DNA from: Bacteroidia bacterium
GTDB taxonomy: Bacteria > Bacteroidota > Bacteroidia > UBA4408
NCBI GenBank assembly: GCA_023262495.1
Contig: JALRAS010000012.1
Span: forward strand, 1 to 42,559
Reading direction: 5' to 3'
Length of the DNA: 42,559 nt
The position numbers and the translations under genes are program-made. The number at the start of each line of letters is the position of its first letter. Position 1 is the stretch's first letter. The notes under the pieces were generated by a model. That model was not told the DNA's origin. It made no database searches and saw only the letters and a list, made by a program, of their open reading frames with translations. Positions 1 through 10,717 of this stretch are shown piece after piece.

Positions 1-2
1 AC

Positions 3-635
3 ACTACATCAGCACTCGAACAAATGACCGTGAAGGCGTTCGAGATTATACAAGTGGGCAGCTATGCTCATAGTGGAAAAAATTTGCTCTTCATTCAAAC
101 TGCGGTGCGTATCATTTCAAAGTATTTAAACGATGAAATTGAGCAACTGAATCGAGCTGCCAAAATCAGTATTATGCACATCGAAGAAAAATTCAAGACC
201 CACATGAAAGTAAGAGATGTAATGGTATTGTTACAAGGCAAAACAGATCGTATTGACAAATACAATGGAGCAATACGCATCATTGATTATAAAACAGGCA
301 GCGTTGATAAAAAGAAATTGAAAATTGAAACGGCAGATCAATTGTTTATGTCACACGAATATGACAAGGCCTTTCAATTGATGTTCTATCGATTGTTGTT
401 TGACGATCTAAAAAAATCGGATGATAATTTGATTACGGGGATATTGAGTTTACGCAAAATAAGTGATGGGTTGAATGTGGTGGAAACCGAAGATGTAAAT
501 GAGTTGATGAAAGATTTTAGAATCAAATTAAACTCACTGCTTGAAAAGCTGCTAGACGAGCATGGCATTTTTGAGCAAACAGACGATATCGATGTTTGTG
601 CCTATTGTGAATATAAAAACATCTGCATGAAATAA
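3..635 (+). CDS. PD-(D/E)XK nuclease superfamily / RecB-like protein, C-terminal part (5' end outside window)
   Basis: Frame is open to the window edge upstream of the ATG at 24. Contains GKTDRID...IRIIDYKTG (PD-(D/E)XK core) and a C-terminal CAYCEYKNIC Cys cluster as in AddB/RecB-like Fe-S nucleases. Confidence 0.75.
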   Translation, partial: TTSALEQMTVKAFEIIQVGSYAHSGKNLLFIQTAVRIISKYLNDEIEQLNRAAKISIMHIEEKFKTHMKVRDVMVLLQGKTDRIDKYNGAIRIIDYKTGSVDKKKLKIETADQLFMSHEYDKAFQLMFYRLLFDDLKKSDDNLITGILSLRKISDGLNVVETEDVNELMKDFRIKLNSLLEKLLDEHGIFEQTDDIDVCAYCEYKNICMK

Positions 636-808
636 GCACAAAACCAACAATAGCAAATGATTTAATGCAATGTTGATTAAAACAATGCTTGCCACACATG
701 AGTGAGAGATGAATGAGTAGCTCGTACATTTTTAAGGCCTTCATATTTTTATATTTTTGCAGTGAATAAAAATTAATTTAAAGCGTTATCACAAAAAACA
801 CTTTCATT

Positions 809-2272
809 TTGAGATTACTTGTTGTCATCCTTTTTTCATTGTCTCTGCCATTTATCGCTTGTCGTAAAGAGGTTGGTTTTATTTCAGAAAAAAATACCAA
901 ACTCAATTTTTCTACCGACACTGTAATATTTGATACGGTATTCACGGAAGTGGGGTCAGCTACCCGACAGTTGAAAATATACAACCCATACAAAAAGAAA
1001 TTGCTGGTTAAAAAAATTTGGTTGGCAGGAGGTAGTAGCTCACAATTCCGTTTAAACATTGATGGCATACCGGGCAATACAGCTACCGATATTGAGATTA
1101 TGCCCGAAGACAGTTTATTCATTTTTGCAGAGGTAACTGTAAACCCGCTGAATGTAAACTCTCCTATGATAGTATCAGATAGTATTTTATTTGAAACCAA
1201 TGACAACATACAACATATCGACTTGGTGGCTTGGGGGCAGGATGCGCACTACATTAGGCCTAATTTTTACATAAAGGGTTTTCCACCGCTCAACATTGTA
1301 GCCAAAGAAAATAAAAGTGTGATTTGGACCAATGATAAACCCTACGTGATTTATGGTTACGCAGTAGTTGACAGCTCAGCCTGTCTAATAATTAAAGAAG
1401 GAACAAGGGTACACTTTGCAAAGAACTCTGGTCTTTGGATATACCGCTACGGCTGCTTGCAAGTTGAAGGCACAAAAGCTTCACCAGTTGTGTTTCAGGG
1501 TGCCAGATTAGATTATGACTACCGAGAAATACCAGGACAATGGGACAGGATTTGGATCAATGAGGGAGCCACTTCCAACATCAACTATGCTGAAATTAAA
1601 AATGGTTTCATTGGTTTGCAATTAGAAACAATCATTAGCAGAGAGGCCCCCGACAATACCTTACTAAATTTAAGAAATACAAAGATTTCGAATATGACTG
1701 CAGCAGGCATTCTCACCCGGTATTTCAATTTGCGCGCCTCCAATGTACTCGCTACCAATTGCGGAGAAAGCATATTAGCTATCACCCTTGGCGGCAAATA
1801 TGACTTTAGGCACTGCACCTTTGCTAACTTTTATTCGGGGGGCACGCAGCGACAGAGTCCTTCACTGGTAATTAACAATTACAATGATGTGCAAACCATT
1901 CCGCTCGACAGCTGCTATTTTGGCAATTGTATTGTGTATGGCAATATTGATAATGAAATTAGTATCGACAGCAAACCAGGGGCTGCCTTCAATTATTTAT
2001 TTGATCATACTTTAATTAAAATTGACCCTGAGATTAGCACCACAAGCACAGCAAATTATAACAACATCATCAAAAACCCTCCCAACATTTTAATCAACGG
2101 AGCTTCTTCACAACCGCTTTTTGCCAATCCGGGACTGCTCGATTATCGTTTGCGAACCAATGCACCTGCTATTGGTGCAGGATTACCTTCTATTGGGCAA
2201 CAAGTACCTTTAGATTTGGACGAGTATTCGCGAGATACTGAGCCCGATTTGGGTTGCTATGAGTTTCACTGA
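809..2272 (+). CDS. Putative lipoprotein with right-handed beta-helix / choice-of-anchor Q-like region
   Basis: 487 aa; TTG start with no in-frame ATG upstream before a stop; N-terminal signal ending LPFIAC; beta-helix-like central region; C-terminal DYRLRTNAPAIGAG...DLGCYEF. Confidence 0.7.
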   Translation: MRLLVVILFSLSLPFIACRKEVGFISEKNTKLNFSTDTVIFDTVFTEVGSATRQLKIYNPYKKKLLVKKIWLAGGSSSQFRLNIDGIPGNTATDIEIMPEDSLFIFAEVTVNPLNVNSPMIVSDSILFETNDNIQHIDLVAWGQDAHYIRPNFYIKGFPPLNIVAKENKSVIWTNDKPYVIYGYAVVDSSACLIIKEGTRVHFAKNSGLWIYRYGCLQVEGTKASPVVFQGARLDYDYREIPGQWDRIWINEGATSNINYAEIKNGFIGLQLETIISREAPDNTLLNLRNTKISNMTAAGILTRYFNLRASNVLATNCGESILAITLGGKYDFRHCTFANFYSGGTQRQSPSLVINNYNDVQTIPLDSCYFGNCIVYGNIDNEISIDSKPGAAFNYLFDHTLIKIDPEISTTSTANYNNIIKNPPNILINGASSQPLFANPGLLDYRLRTNAPAIGAGLPSIGQQVPLDLDEYSRDTEPDLGCYEFH

Positions 2273-2679
2273 TGCTTGTTTGCTTGATCTATTAATAGCG
2301 CTTCGGCAAACACTTCCGCTATCATCTCAAGATTGATATCAGTAATCTCATTAATGGTAATGCCCTTAACTATTTTCCTATTTGCGGCCTTCAAATAACT
2401 ACGTTCGGTGAGTTTAAACCCATTAAGAAAACAAACCTCAATCCCTTTATTCTTCATTGGTTTTAAATAACAAATCCATTTGATACCATCATAAAACAAA
2501 AGGCGATATCTTATTTTAGTTTTTACTCCGTGAAAGGTCATCAATAACCTATGTAACTCCCAGAGCATGAATCGCTGATGAGGATGCTCAATACTTTCAA
2601 TGTATGTATCTACTGTTGTCAAATTGTTGCGATCAATTACAAATTTAAACCAAATTCCGCATTTTAAATAGGAAATCAT
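2266..2679 (-). CDS. DUF1801 domain-containing protein
   Basis: 137 aa; IRYRLLFYDGIKWICYLKPMKNKGIEVCFLNG resembles DUF1801/YdhG-like proteins. Its 3' end overlaps the convergent upstream gene by 7 bp. Confidence 0.65.
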   Translation of the reverse strand: MISYLKCGIWFKFVIDRNNLTTVDTYIESIEHPHQRFMLWELHRLLMTFHGVKTKIRYRLLFYDGIKWICYLKPMKNKGIEVCFLNGFKLTERSYLKAANRKIVKGITINEITDINLEMIAEVFAEALLIDQANKHQ

Positions 2680-2889
2680 AAAACCTACTATTATTCAATA
2701 CAATGCACCATGTATTATCATTAGTTGCTAGATGGGAAACCCATAATAAAATCACCAATGCGATAATTTTTTACCTGCTTCCGATGAACTCGGGTTAATT
2801 CCTTCACGATATGTGGGGATGAAATACGTGATACCAATGTAATTAGCGTTACAAGTTTCTTATTCTAAACGATTGATTAACTTTGCCAC

Positions 2890-4209
2890 ATGAAAACCAA
2901 AACGCTCAAAAAAAATAAAGTGAATGTAATCACACTTGGCTGCTCAAAGAATATTGTTGACAGCGAGGTGCTTATGGGGCAGTTGCGCGCCAATCATTTT
3001 GAAGTAGAACACGAGAGCAGCAATGACGATGCAGCTGTTGTTATCATCAATACCTGCGGATTTATTGACAATGCCAAACAAGAAAGTATTGATACCATCC
3101 TAAAATTTTCGGCTGCCAAACAAAACGGAAAAATTGACAAGTTGTATGTTACAGGATGTTTGAGCGAAAGATACAAACCTGAGTTGGAAAAGGAAATTCC
3201 TCATGTAGATGCTTATTTTGGCACAAGAGATTTACCAAGAATATTAAAAACACTGAAAGCCGACTACAAGCAAGAGCTGTTGGGAGAGCGCTTACTGACT
3301 ACACCTAATCATTCGGCCTATTTTAAAATTTCTGAAGGATGCGACCGGCCGTGCTCCTTTTGCGCCATTCCATTAATGCGTGGCAAGCATGTTTCTGTGC
3401 CTGTGGAAGACCTGGTTAAACAAGCTGGGCAATTGGCAAAAAATGGTACTAAGGAATTAATGATTATTGCGCAAGACAGCACCTATTATGGTTTAGATTT
3501 ATATAAAGAAAGAAAGTTAGCGTATTTACTTGAGCGATTATCAGAGGTGGAGGGAATAGATTGGTTGCGCTTGCATTATGCCTTCCCGAGTGGCTTTCCT
3601 GCCGATGTGCTTGATGTGATAAAGCATAACCAAAAGGTTTGCAATTATCTAGACATGCCTTTACAGCATATCTCCGACAATATGTTAAAGAGTATGCGAA
3701 GAGGCACCACCAAACAAAAAACCATCGATTTGGTGAATATGATACGTGATAAGGTTCCCAACATTGCTATCAGAACAACATTGATTGCCGGTTATCCCGG
3801 AGAAACAGAAAAAGATCACGAAGAAATGGCTGAATGGGTAAGCAACAGCCGATTTGACCGCCTAGGTATTTTCACTTATTCACATGAAGACAACACACAT
3901 GCCTTTTCACTCATTGACAATGTTCCTGCAAAGGTAAAACAGAAAAGGGCTGACCACATTATGAGCATACAACAACAAATTTCAAAGGAGTTGAACGAGG
4001 AAAAAATTGGAAAGACATTTAAAGTTTTGTTTGACAAAAAAGAAGGAGATTACTTTGTTGGTCGCACTGAACAAGACTCTGCAGAGGTTGACAATGAGGT
4101 TTTAGTAGATGCCAAAACTAATTATGTGCGCGTTGGAGACTTTGCCGATATTGAGATTACCGGTGCCGAAGACTATGACTTGTTTGGTGTACGAGCAGAT
4201 AAACAATGA
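2890..4209 (+). CDS. rimO: Ribosomal protein S12 methylthiotransferase RimO
   Basis: 439 aa; VNVITLGCSKNIVDSEVLMGQL N-terminal MTTase domain, radical-SAM SEGCDRPCSFCAIP motif, C-terminal TRAM region. Confidence 0.95.
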   Translation: MKTKTLKKNKVNVITLGCSKNIVDSEVLMGQLRANHFEVEHESSNDDAAVVIINTCGFIDNAKQESIDTILKFSAAKQNGKIDKLYVTGCLSERYKPELEKEIPHVDAYFGTRDLPRILKTLKADYKQELLGERLLTTPNHSAYFKISEGCDRPCSFCAIPLMRGKHVSVPVEDLVKQAGQLAKNGTKELMIIAQDSTYYGLDLYKERKLAYLLERLSEVEGIDWLRLHYAFPSGFPADVLDVIKHNQKVCNYLDMPLQHISDNMLKSMRRGTTKQKTIDLVNMIRDKVPNIAIRTTLIAGYPGETEKDHEEMAEWVSNSRFDRLGIFTYSHEDNTHAFSLIDNVPAKVKQKRADHIMSIQQQISKELNEEKIGKTFKVLFDKKEGDYFVGRTEQDSAEVDNEVLVDAKTNYVRVGDFADIEITGAEDYDLFGVRADKQ

Positions 4210-4261
4210 TTGCTTTGAGGAGCATCAAACTATCTGATGATTTTCTTTATTAAACAATGGA

Positions 4262-6529
4262 TTAAACTGCAACGCCAATGATACACACATCATCAATTTG
4301 ATCGTAGTCACCTTTCCACATGGTAAAGAATCTCTCCATCATTTCAAGTTGAGTGACCATGCTGTTGCTTTGATGCGCAAGAATGAGCTCGCGTAAATGT
4401 TTTACCTTTAATTTTTTTCCTTTATCACCGCCAAATTGATCAGCAAGTCCATCGGTGAAAATATAAAACTTATCTCCCTTCTTTAATTGAATTTGGTGTG
4501 TATCAAAATTTGTGGGCTTGTCATATTTTCCTACGGGCTGCCTATTGGGCTTGTATTCAATCATCTCTTGATTTCTTACAATCCAAAGTGGATTATTGGC
4601 ACCTGCCCAATATAGGTTGTACGTTTTAAAATCAAATACGCAAAGTGAGATATCCATACCATCGCTTACTTCAATTTCGCTTTTAGCGAATGTCTCAATC
4701 ACCAAATTTCTAACCTTATCAAGAATTTTACCCGGATCGATAAGATAAAACTCGTTCACAGCTCTGTTGAGTGCATTGCTACAAAAAATACTGATCATGG
4801 CCCCCGGAACACCATGACCTGTGCAATCGGCTACAGCAAAATATACGCATTGCGAAGGATCGATATGCGTATCTGCAGGTTTTAAAAAATTGCCCGCCTC
4901 ATCTTTTGGAAACGTGTCGAGCCAATAAAAATCGCCTGCCACTATATCCTTTGGTTGGTAGTACACATAGTAGTTGGGGAAGTAACTGTTGATTAATTTT
5001 TTTGAGGGGAGAATGGCTTCTTGCAGGCGTTTGGCATAAACAATAGAGTCGTATATTTCTTTATTTTTTTCTTCGAGAATACTTTTCTGTAAAGCAATAC
5101 TGTCTTTTTGTTTTTCGAGATAATCTTTTTGTTTTTCGATTAGGGCTTTTTGCCTGCGCATGATTCTGAGTCGGCTATTTATAAATAATGACAGAATAAC
5201 CAACATTACCAAACCGGCAATCAAAACGTTTCTCCGTGTTCTTTCATTGTTTAGTTTTGCCTGTTGTGCTTCAATTTGAGCTTTCTGAAGTTGCTTTTCC
5301 GATGCATTTCTTATGCTATCTTGGGCAGTTTTTTTCTCAAACTCAAACATCAATTCTTTTCTCAAAACATCTTTTTTATTCTCTTGTCCATTGATGCTAT
5401 CGCGCAAAACCACATAATTTTCATAAGCAGATAAAGCTTTAGCATAGTTACCTTTGATTTTTTCTATTTCATAGAATTGAAGTCTGCAATCTTTTTCAAC
5501 ATCAATATGATTTAGATCTTTGGCAATAGTAAGTGCCATTTGTGCATTTTCTTCAGCTAACTTTAACAAATTATCATTCTTGGAAACAATTTTACTACGG
5601 TATTTTGATTTGTACATTTCGATGTATACCGTGCATAAGTTCTTCAAATTAATAGCAACTTCTTTTTTTGAGTTCAAGGCTTGATATTTTTGATTAGATT
5701 GGTTGATGAAGCTGAGTGCTGTATCAAAATCTTTATTCTCGATATAGATGCCTGCAATATTGGCGAGTGTATTGGCAATACTACGATCGTCCTTAGCTTG
5801 CTCAAACATCTTCAATGCTTCATTGGAATAATGTAAGGCTTTATCACGCGCTTTCTTTTTCATATACAATACCCCAATACTTTGAATATGTTTTGCTTGA
5901 CCATTTATGTTACCCATCAGCTTATCAATATCGTTGGCTTTAAAGGCAAACTCCAGCGCTTTGTCTATTTGACCGAGATCGGTATAAACCAATACGATAT
6001 TTCCATAGCATGTTGACAACCCTTTTTGAAAATCAATTTCTTCGAACAAATGAATGGACTTGAAATAATATTCAAGCGCTTTTGAAAAATTAGCTTGATT
6101 ATAGTATATCAACCCAATATTCATAAGATTGCTTCCCATGCCTTTTTTGTTCCCATTTCTGCTTTCAGCCTCCAACGCTTTTTGATAATATTTAAGTGCA
6201 TTGGCGTAATCAGACAAACCATAGTAATTTACACCAATAAAACGATTAGCTTTTGCCTGACCATTAATAAAATTGAGTTTTTCGGCAAGTTGCAATGCTT
6301 GCTGACCTGCGGCAATTCCCTTTTCGGGATTGATATTGAAGTAGGCAAACGCAATTTCACATAAAGAATTTACCTTGTTGGTATCTTGCAAATCATTTTT
6401 TACAATGTGATATTCTATTGAGTCGATTCTCTCTTGCCCTTGCTTTTGGGCGAATACAGTTGTTTTAGCAATTAAAATCAGAGAAACAATTGCAAAAAAC
6501 ACACTTCGATGCGAAACAAGTTTAATCAT
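4262..6529 (-). CDS. TPR-repeat / transmembrane / coiled-coil / SpoIIE-type PP2C phosphatase
   Basis: 755 aa; signal peptide, multiple TPR units, TM segment NVLIAGLVMLVILSLFI, coiled coil, then YYQPKDIVAGDFYW and ADCTGHGVPGAMIS (SpoIIE phosphatase motifs). Confidence 0.9.
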   Translation of the reverse strand: MIKLVSHRSVFFAIVSLILIAKTTVFAQKQGQERIDSIEYHIVKNDLQDTNKVNSLCEIAFAYFNINPEKGIAAGQQALQLAEKLNFINGQAKANRFIGVNYYGLSDYANALKYYQKALEAESRNGNKKGMGSNLMNIGLIYYNQANFSKALEYYFKSIHLFEEIDFQKGLSTCYGNIVLVYTDLGQIDKALEFAFKANDIDKLMGNINGQAKHIQSIGVLYMKKKARDKALHYSNEALKMFEQAKDDRSIANTLANIAGIYIENKDFDTALSFINQSNQKYQALNSKKEVAINLKNLCTVYIEMYKSKYRSKIVSKNDNLLKLAEENAQMALTIAKDLNHIDVEKDCRLQFYEIEKIKGNYAKALSAYENYVVLRDSINGQENKKDVLRKELMFEFEKKTAQDSIRNASEKQLQKAQIEAQQAKLNNERTRRNVLIAGLVMLVILSLFINSRLRIMRRQKALIEKQKDYLEKQKDSIALQKSILEEKNKEIYDSIVYAKRLQEAILPSKKLINSYFPNYYVYYQPKDIVAGDFYWLDTFPKDEAGNFLKPADTHIDPSQCVYFAVADCTGHGVPGAMISIFCSNALNRAVNEFYLIDPGKILDKVRNLVIETFAKSEIEVSDGMDISLCVFDFKTYNLYWAGANNPLWIVRNQEMIEYKPNRQPVGKYDKPTNFDTHQIQLKKGDKFYIFTDGLADQFGGDKGKKLKVKHLRELILAHQSNSMVTQLEMMERFFTMWKGDYDQIDDVCIIGVAV

Positions 6530-6574
6530 CCACGATTATTGATTAGTAATGTTCATATAAAAAGCTTTCATCAT

Positions 6575-9500
6575 TTACATATTCCTTCTATACTGACCGC
6601 CAACCTCAAACAAAGTGTTGGTAATTTGACCGAGAGAGCAATACTTTACGGCTTCCATCAATTCAACAAATAGATTTTGATTATTGATTGCTGCATGTTT
6701 CAGGTTTTCGAAGAGCTGAGGACTTTTATCCTCACAAGTTTTATGCAGCTGCTCCAACATATTGATTTGATATTCTTTCTCTTCTTTGGTTGCTCTTATA
6801 ACCTCGGCCGGAATCACCGTTGGTGAGCCCTTAGAAGAAAGAAATGTGTTGACACCAATGATCGGAAATTCACCTGTATGCTTGAGCGTTTCGTAGTACA
6901 AGCTTTCTTCTTGTATTTTGCCGCGCTGATACATTGTTTCCATGGCACCAAGCACACCGCCCCGCTCATTAATTTTGTCAAACTCAGCCAAAACAGCCTC
7001 TTCAACCAAATCGGTCAGCTCTTCAATGATAAAAGAACCCTGCATAGGATTTTCGTTTTTAGCAAGCCCTAATTCACGATTAATGATCAACTGAATGGCC
7101 ATTGCCCTTCTCACACTTTCCTCGGTTGGTGTTGTAATTGCCTCATCGTAGGCATTGGTATGCAAACTATTGCAATTATCATATATTGCATACAGCGCTT
7201 GAAGTGTTGTTCTTATATCGTTAAAATCAATTTCCTGTGCGTGCAGTGAACGACCACTTGTTTGAATATGGTACTTCAACATTTGAGAACGTTCATTGGC
7301 ATTGTATTTCAACTTCATTGCTTTGGCCCAAATTCTTCTTGCTACTCTTCCAATTACCGCGTATTCAGGATCAATTCCATTACTAAAAAAGAACGACAAG
7401 TTAGGTGCAAAAGAATCGATGTGCATGCCTCTGCTTAAATAATACTCAACAAAGGTAAATCCATTACTTAAGGTGAGGGCGAGCTGTGTGATTGGATTGG
7501 CTCCCGCTTCAGCAATATGATAACCGCTAATAGAAACCGAATAAAAATTTCTGACATTGTTATCAATAAAATACTGTTGCACATCCCCCATCAAACGGAG
7601 AGAGAACTCAGTACTGAATATACAGGTATTTTGCGCCTGATCTTCTTTTAAAATATCGGCCTGCACAGTACCGCGCACAGCAGAAAGTGTTTCGGCTTTA
7701 ATTTTCTTATACACATCAGGAGGAAGCACCTGATCTCCGGTTACACCAAGTAGCATCAATCCTAAACAATCATTACCTGCCGGAATCTCTCCCTGGTATG
7801 AGGGGCGCTTGGTGCCTTTGGCTCGATAAATGGCCTCAATTTTTTCATTGACTTCTTTTTCAAGACCATTTTTCTTGATATAAATTTCGCATTGTTGATC
7901 GATGGCGGCATTCATATAAAATGCAGCAATAATGGCAGCTGGCCCATTGATGGTCATACTTACCGAGGTATTGGGTGAAGCCAAATTAAAACCACTGTAA
8001 AGTTTTTTTGCATCATCAAGACAGCATACCGATACACCGCTGTTCCCAATCTTTCCATAAATATCAGGGCGATGATCTGGGTCGTTGCCATATAGTGTAA
8101 CACTATCAAATGCGGTGCTCAAACGCTTAGCAGGCAAACCCATACTTACATAGTGGAAACGTTTATTGGTGCGCTCTGGTCCGCCTTCTCCGGCAAACAT
8201 ACGTGTTGGGTCCTCTCCCTCTCTTTTGAAAGGATAAATTCCGGAAGTATATGGAAACTCACCCGGCACATTCTCCTGTAATGTCCACCTCAACAAATCA
8301 CCCCACGCCTTATATCTGGGTGTGCTTACCTTTGGCACCAGTGTATGCGACAATGACTCGTAATGGGTAGCCACTTTGATTTCCTTATCGCGCACCTTAA
8401 AAATATAATGCTCATTTTTGTACAACTGAAACTTGGCCTGCATACTTTCAATAATCTTTTTATTTTTAGGATCAAGTTCTAGCAACAATTTATCGAATGC
8501 GGCTTTTATCACCTTCATAAAGTCGAGGGTATCTTTTTTAGATGCCTTCAATAGATAATCCCAAAGCAGTTCAAAGCTATCAAAAGATTGCTCCTTTGCA
8601 TCAGACAAAGTAAAGCCTGTTTGCACAATACCATATAGTTTTTGCGCAATTTCGGCTTGCTTATTTGCCCAAGTATCGTAGTTTCTATTATTCTCTGTAA
8701 TCTCGCTCAAATAACGAGTTCTGTGTGGAGGAATGATGTAAATTTTCTCACTCATCTCCTTTGTAATCGCAATATTTGATTTGAGCGGGGCACCGGTTTT
8801 TTCAACCAATTTATCCATCACTGCTTTGTACAGTCGATTCATGCCGGGGTCGTTAAACTGAGAGGCAATGGTACCAAAAACAGGAATATCCTCATCGTCA
8901 ATATCCCATAGCTGGTGATTACGTTTGTATTGTTTTTTCACATCACGAAGCGCATCGAGTGCTCCTCTTTTATCGAATTTATTGAGCGCAATGATGTCGG
9001 CAAAGTCAAGCATATCAATCTTTTCGAGTTGTGTAGCTGCTCCATATTCAGGCGTCATTACATACAAACTCATATTACTGTGTTCAATAATTTCGGTATC
9101 CGATTGACCAATTCCGGAGGTTTCTAAAATGATCAAATCAAAATGAGCGGCCTTTAATACATCAACGGCCTCTTTTACATGCTTGCTGAGCGCAAGATTA
9201 CTTTGGCGCGTTGCCAAAGAACGCATGTAAACACGTTCGTTGCGTATGCTGTTCATCCTGATACGGTCGCCAAGCAGCGCACCACCTGTTTTTCTTTTGC
9301 TTGGATCCACCGAAACAATGGCAATCTTTTTATCTTCAAAATCATACAAAAATCTTCTCACCAATTCATCAACCAATGATGACTTTCCGGCACCACCTGT
9401 ACCCGTAATTCCGAGGATAGGTGTAACCGTGTTGCTGCTGTCTTTTTTGGGAGCGCCTGCATCCAATATTTCGGGATAAAATTTTGCGAACTCCTCAGGA

Positions 9501-10027
9501 AAATTTTCTGCCGATGAAATCAACCTTGCAATGCTCTTGAAATCTCGCTCCTTAAGATGCTTCACCTCGCCATTCAATTGTTTTCCTGTTGCAAAATCAC
9601 ACTGCTCCAACATATGATTAATCATTCCCTGCAGGCCCATTGCACGTCCGTCATCAGGGCTATAAATTCGTGTGATACCGTACTCATGTAGTTCCGCTAT
9701 TTCTTCGGGGAGAATTACACCACCGCCACCACCAAAAATCTTTATATGTCCGCAACCTCTTTCTTTTAACAAATCAAACATGTACTTAAAGTACTCCATG
9801 TGTCCTCCTTGATAAGAAGTGAGCGCAATGGCATTGGCATCTTCTTGAATGGCACAATTAACAACCTCGAGCGCACTCCTATCGTGCCCCAAGTGAATTA
9901 CCTCCGCCCCACTGCTTTGTATAATTCTTCTCATGATGTTGATAGAGGCATCGTGACCATCAAACAAAGAAGCGGCAGTAACAATTCTTATTTTATGCTT
10001 CGGTTTATAAGGAGCAGTTGTAATCAT
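6575..10027 (-). CDS. icmF: Fused acyl-CoA mutase (IcmF type): B12-binding domain, MeaB-like GTPase, mutase domain
   Basis: 1150 aa; [20 protein letters not shown] (B12 domain), [17 protein letters not shown] (P-loop), ALNKFD (NKxD), [15 protein letters not shown] and [13 protein letters not shown] (mutase). Confidence 0.92.
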   Translation of the reverse strand: MITTAPYKPKHKIRIVTAASLFDGHDASINIMRRIIQSSGAEVIHLGHDRSALEVVNCAIQEDANAIALTSYQGGHMEYFKYMFDLLKERGCGHIKIFGGGGGVILPEEIAELHEYGITRIYSPDDGRAMGLQGMINHMLEQCDFATGKQLNGEVKHLKERDFKSIARLISSAENFPEEFAKFYPEILDAGAPKKDSSNTVTPILGITGTGGAGKSSLVDELVRRFLYDFEDKKIAIVSVDPSKRKTGGALLGDRIRMNSIRNERVYMRSLATRQSNLALSKHVKEAVDVLKAAHFDLIILETSGIGQSDTEIIEHSNMSLYVMTPEYGAATQLEKIDMLDFADIIALNKFDKRGALDALRDVKKQYKRNHQLWDIDDEDIPVFGTIASQFNDPGMNRLYKAVMDKLVEKTGAPLKSNIAITKEMSEKIYIIPPHRTRYLSEITENNRNYDTWANKQAEIAQKLYGIVQTGFTLSDAKEQSFDSFELLWDYLLKASKKDTLDFMKVIKAAFDKLLLELDPKNKKIIESMQAKFQLYKNEHYIFKVRDKEIKVATHYESLSHTLVPKVSTPRYKAWGDLLRWTLQENVPGEFPYTSGIYPFKREGEDPTRMFAGEGGPERTNKRFHYVSMGLPAKRLSTAFDSVTLYGNDPDHRPDIYGKIGNSGVSVCCLDDAKKLYSGFNLASPNTSVSMTINGPAAIIAAFYMNAAIDQQCEIYIKKNGLEKEVNEKIEAIYRAKGTKRPSYQGEIPAGNDCLGLMLLGVTGDQVLPPDVYKKIKAETLSAVRGTVQADILKEDQAQNTCIFSTEFSLRLMGDVQQYFIDNNVRNFYSVSISGYHIAEAGANPITQLALTLSNGFTFVEYYLSRGMHIDSFAPNLSFFFSNGIDPEYAVIGRVARRIWAKAMKLKYNANERSQMLKYHIQTSGRSLHAQEIDFNDIRTTLQALYAIYDNCNSLHTNAYDEAITTPTEESVRRAMAIQLIINRELGLAKNENPMQGSFIIEELTDLVEEAVLAEFDKINERGGVLGAMETMYQRGKIQEESLYYETLKHTGEFPIIGVNTFLSSKGSPTVIPAEVIRATKEEKEYQINMLEQLHKTCEDKSPQLFENLKHAAINNQNLFVELMEAVKYCSLGQITNTLFEVGGQYRRNM

Positions 10028-10127
10028 AAAGCTTTATTTTAATGCACAAATTTGGTAATTTTTTCGGTATAGCAGGGCAAAAATTAGCTTTTTAAATTTT
10101 AGGGCTCAATATCAACAAATTAGCAGG

Positions 10128-10157
10128 TTGCAAAGCAAAATAAATTAAGTAGTTTTG
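10128..10157 (+). promoter_or_regulatory. Bacteroidota-type promoter upstream of the DUF1801 gene at 10177
   Basis: TTG (10128-10130), 19-bp spacer, TAGTTTTG (10150-10157) matching TAnnTTTG; ATG 20 nt downstream. Confidence 0.6.
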
Positions 10158-10176
10158 TATGCCTTATTAGCTTAAT

Positions 10177-10635
10177 ATGACAATCACCGCCAACACACCA
10201 GATGAGTATATTGCTCAAGTGAGCGAAGATAAAAGAGAAGCATTTGAAAAACTGCGTAGGACAATCAAAAGCAATATGCCATTGGGCTTTGAAGAATGTA
10301 TCAATTACAAAATGATTGGCTATGTAATACCTCATGCGCTCTATCCCAAAGGATATCATTGCGATCCCAAACAGCCGCTGCCGTTTGTGAACATTGCCGC
10401 GCAGCAAAAGTTCATTGCATTATATCACATGGGAATTTATGCCAATCCATCTTTATTGAAATGGTTTACCGATGAATACACCAAACGCGTGAAATCAAAA
10501 CTTGATATGGGAAAAAGTTGTATTAGATTTAAGAAATTGGATGATATCCCTTTCGATTTGATAGGTGAACTGATGCAAAAAATAACGGTCAAAGATTGGA
10601 TTAATTTGTATGAAAGTGCTTTCCTTAAAAAATAA
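10177..10635 (+). CDS. DUF1801 domain-containing protein
   Basis: 152 aa; TPDEYIAQVSEDKREAFEKLRRTIKSNMP...CINYKMIGYVIPH resembles DUF1801 proteins. Confidence 0.8.
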   Translation: MTITANTPDEYIAQVSEDKREAFEKLRRTIKSNMPLGFEECINYKMIGYVIPHALYPKGYHCDPKQPLPFVNIAAQQKFIALYHMGIYANPSLLKWFTDEYTKRVKSKLDMGKSCIRFKKLDDIPFDLIGELMQKITVKDWINLYESAFLKK

Positions 10636-10717
10636 TTACCGCCAGCTTCGGAGCTTAGGTTAAACCAACAATGAATTGCTCAAACAAGCAAATTAAACAA
10701 TAAATAAAGCATGGTAT

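Noticed and set aside
523-744. 73-aa minus-strand ORF near the nuclease 3' end
   Set aside because: Overlaps the nuclease CDS in antisense and has no signal or domain features.
778-1209. 143-aa minus-strand ORF opposite the beta-helix lipoprotein
   Set aside because: Antisense to a well-supported CDS, with no recognisable domain; typical shadow ORF. The same applies to most 60-130 aa ORFs in the track (e.g. 13326-13682, 15653-15982, 19792-20118, 28016-28381, 30486-30857).
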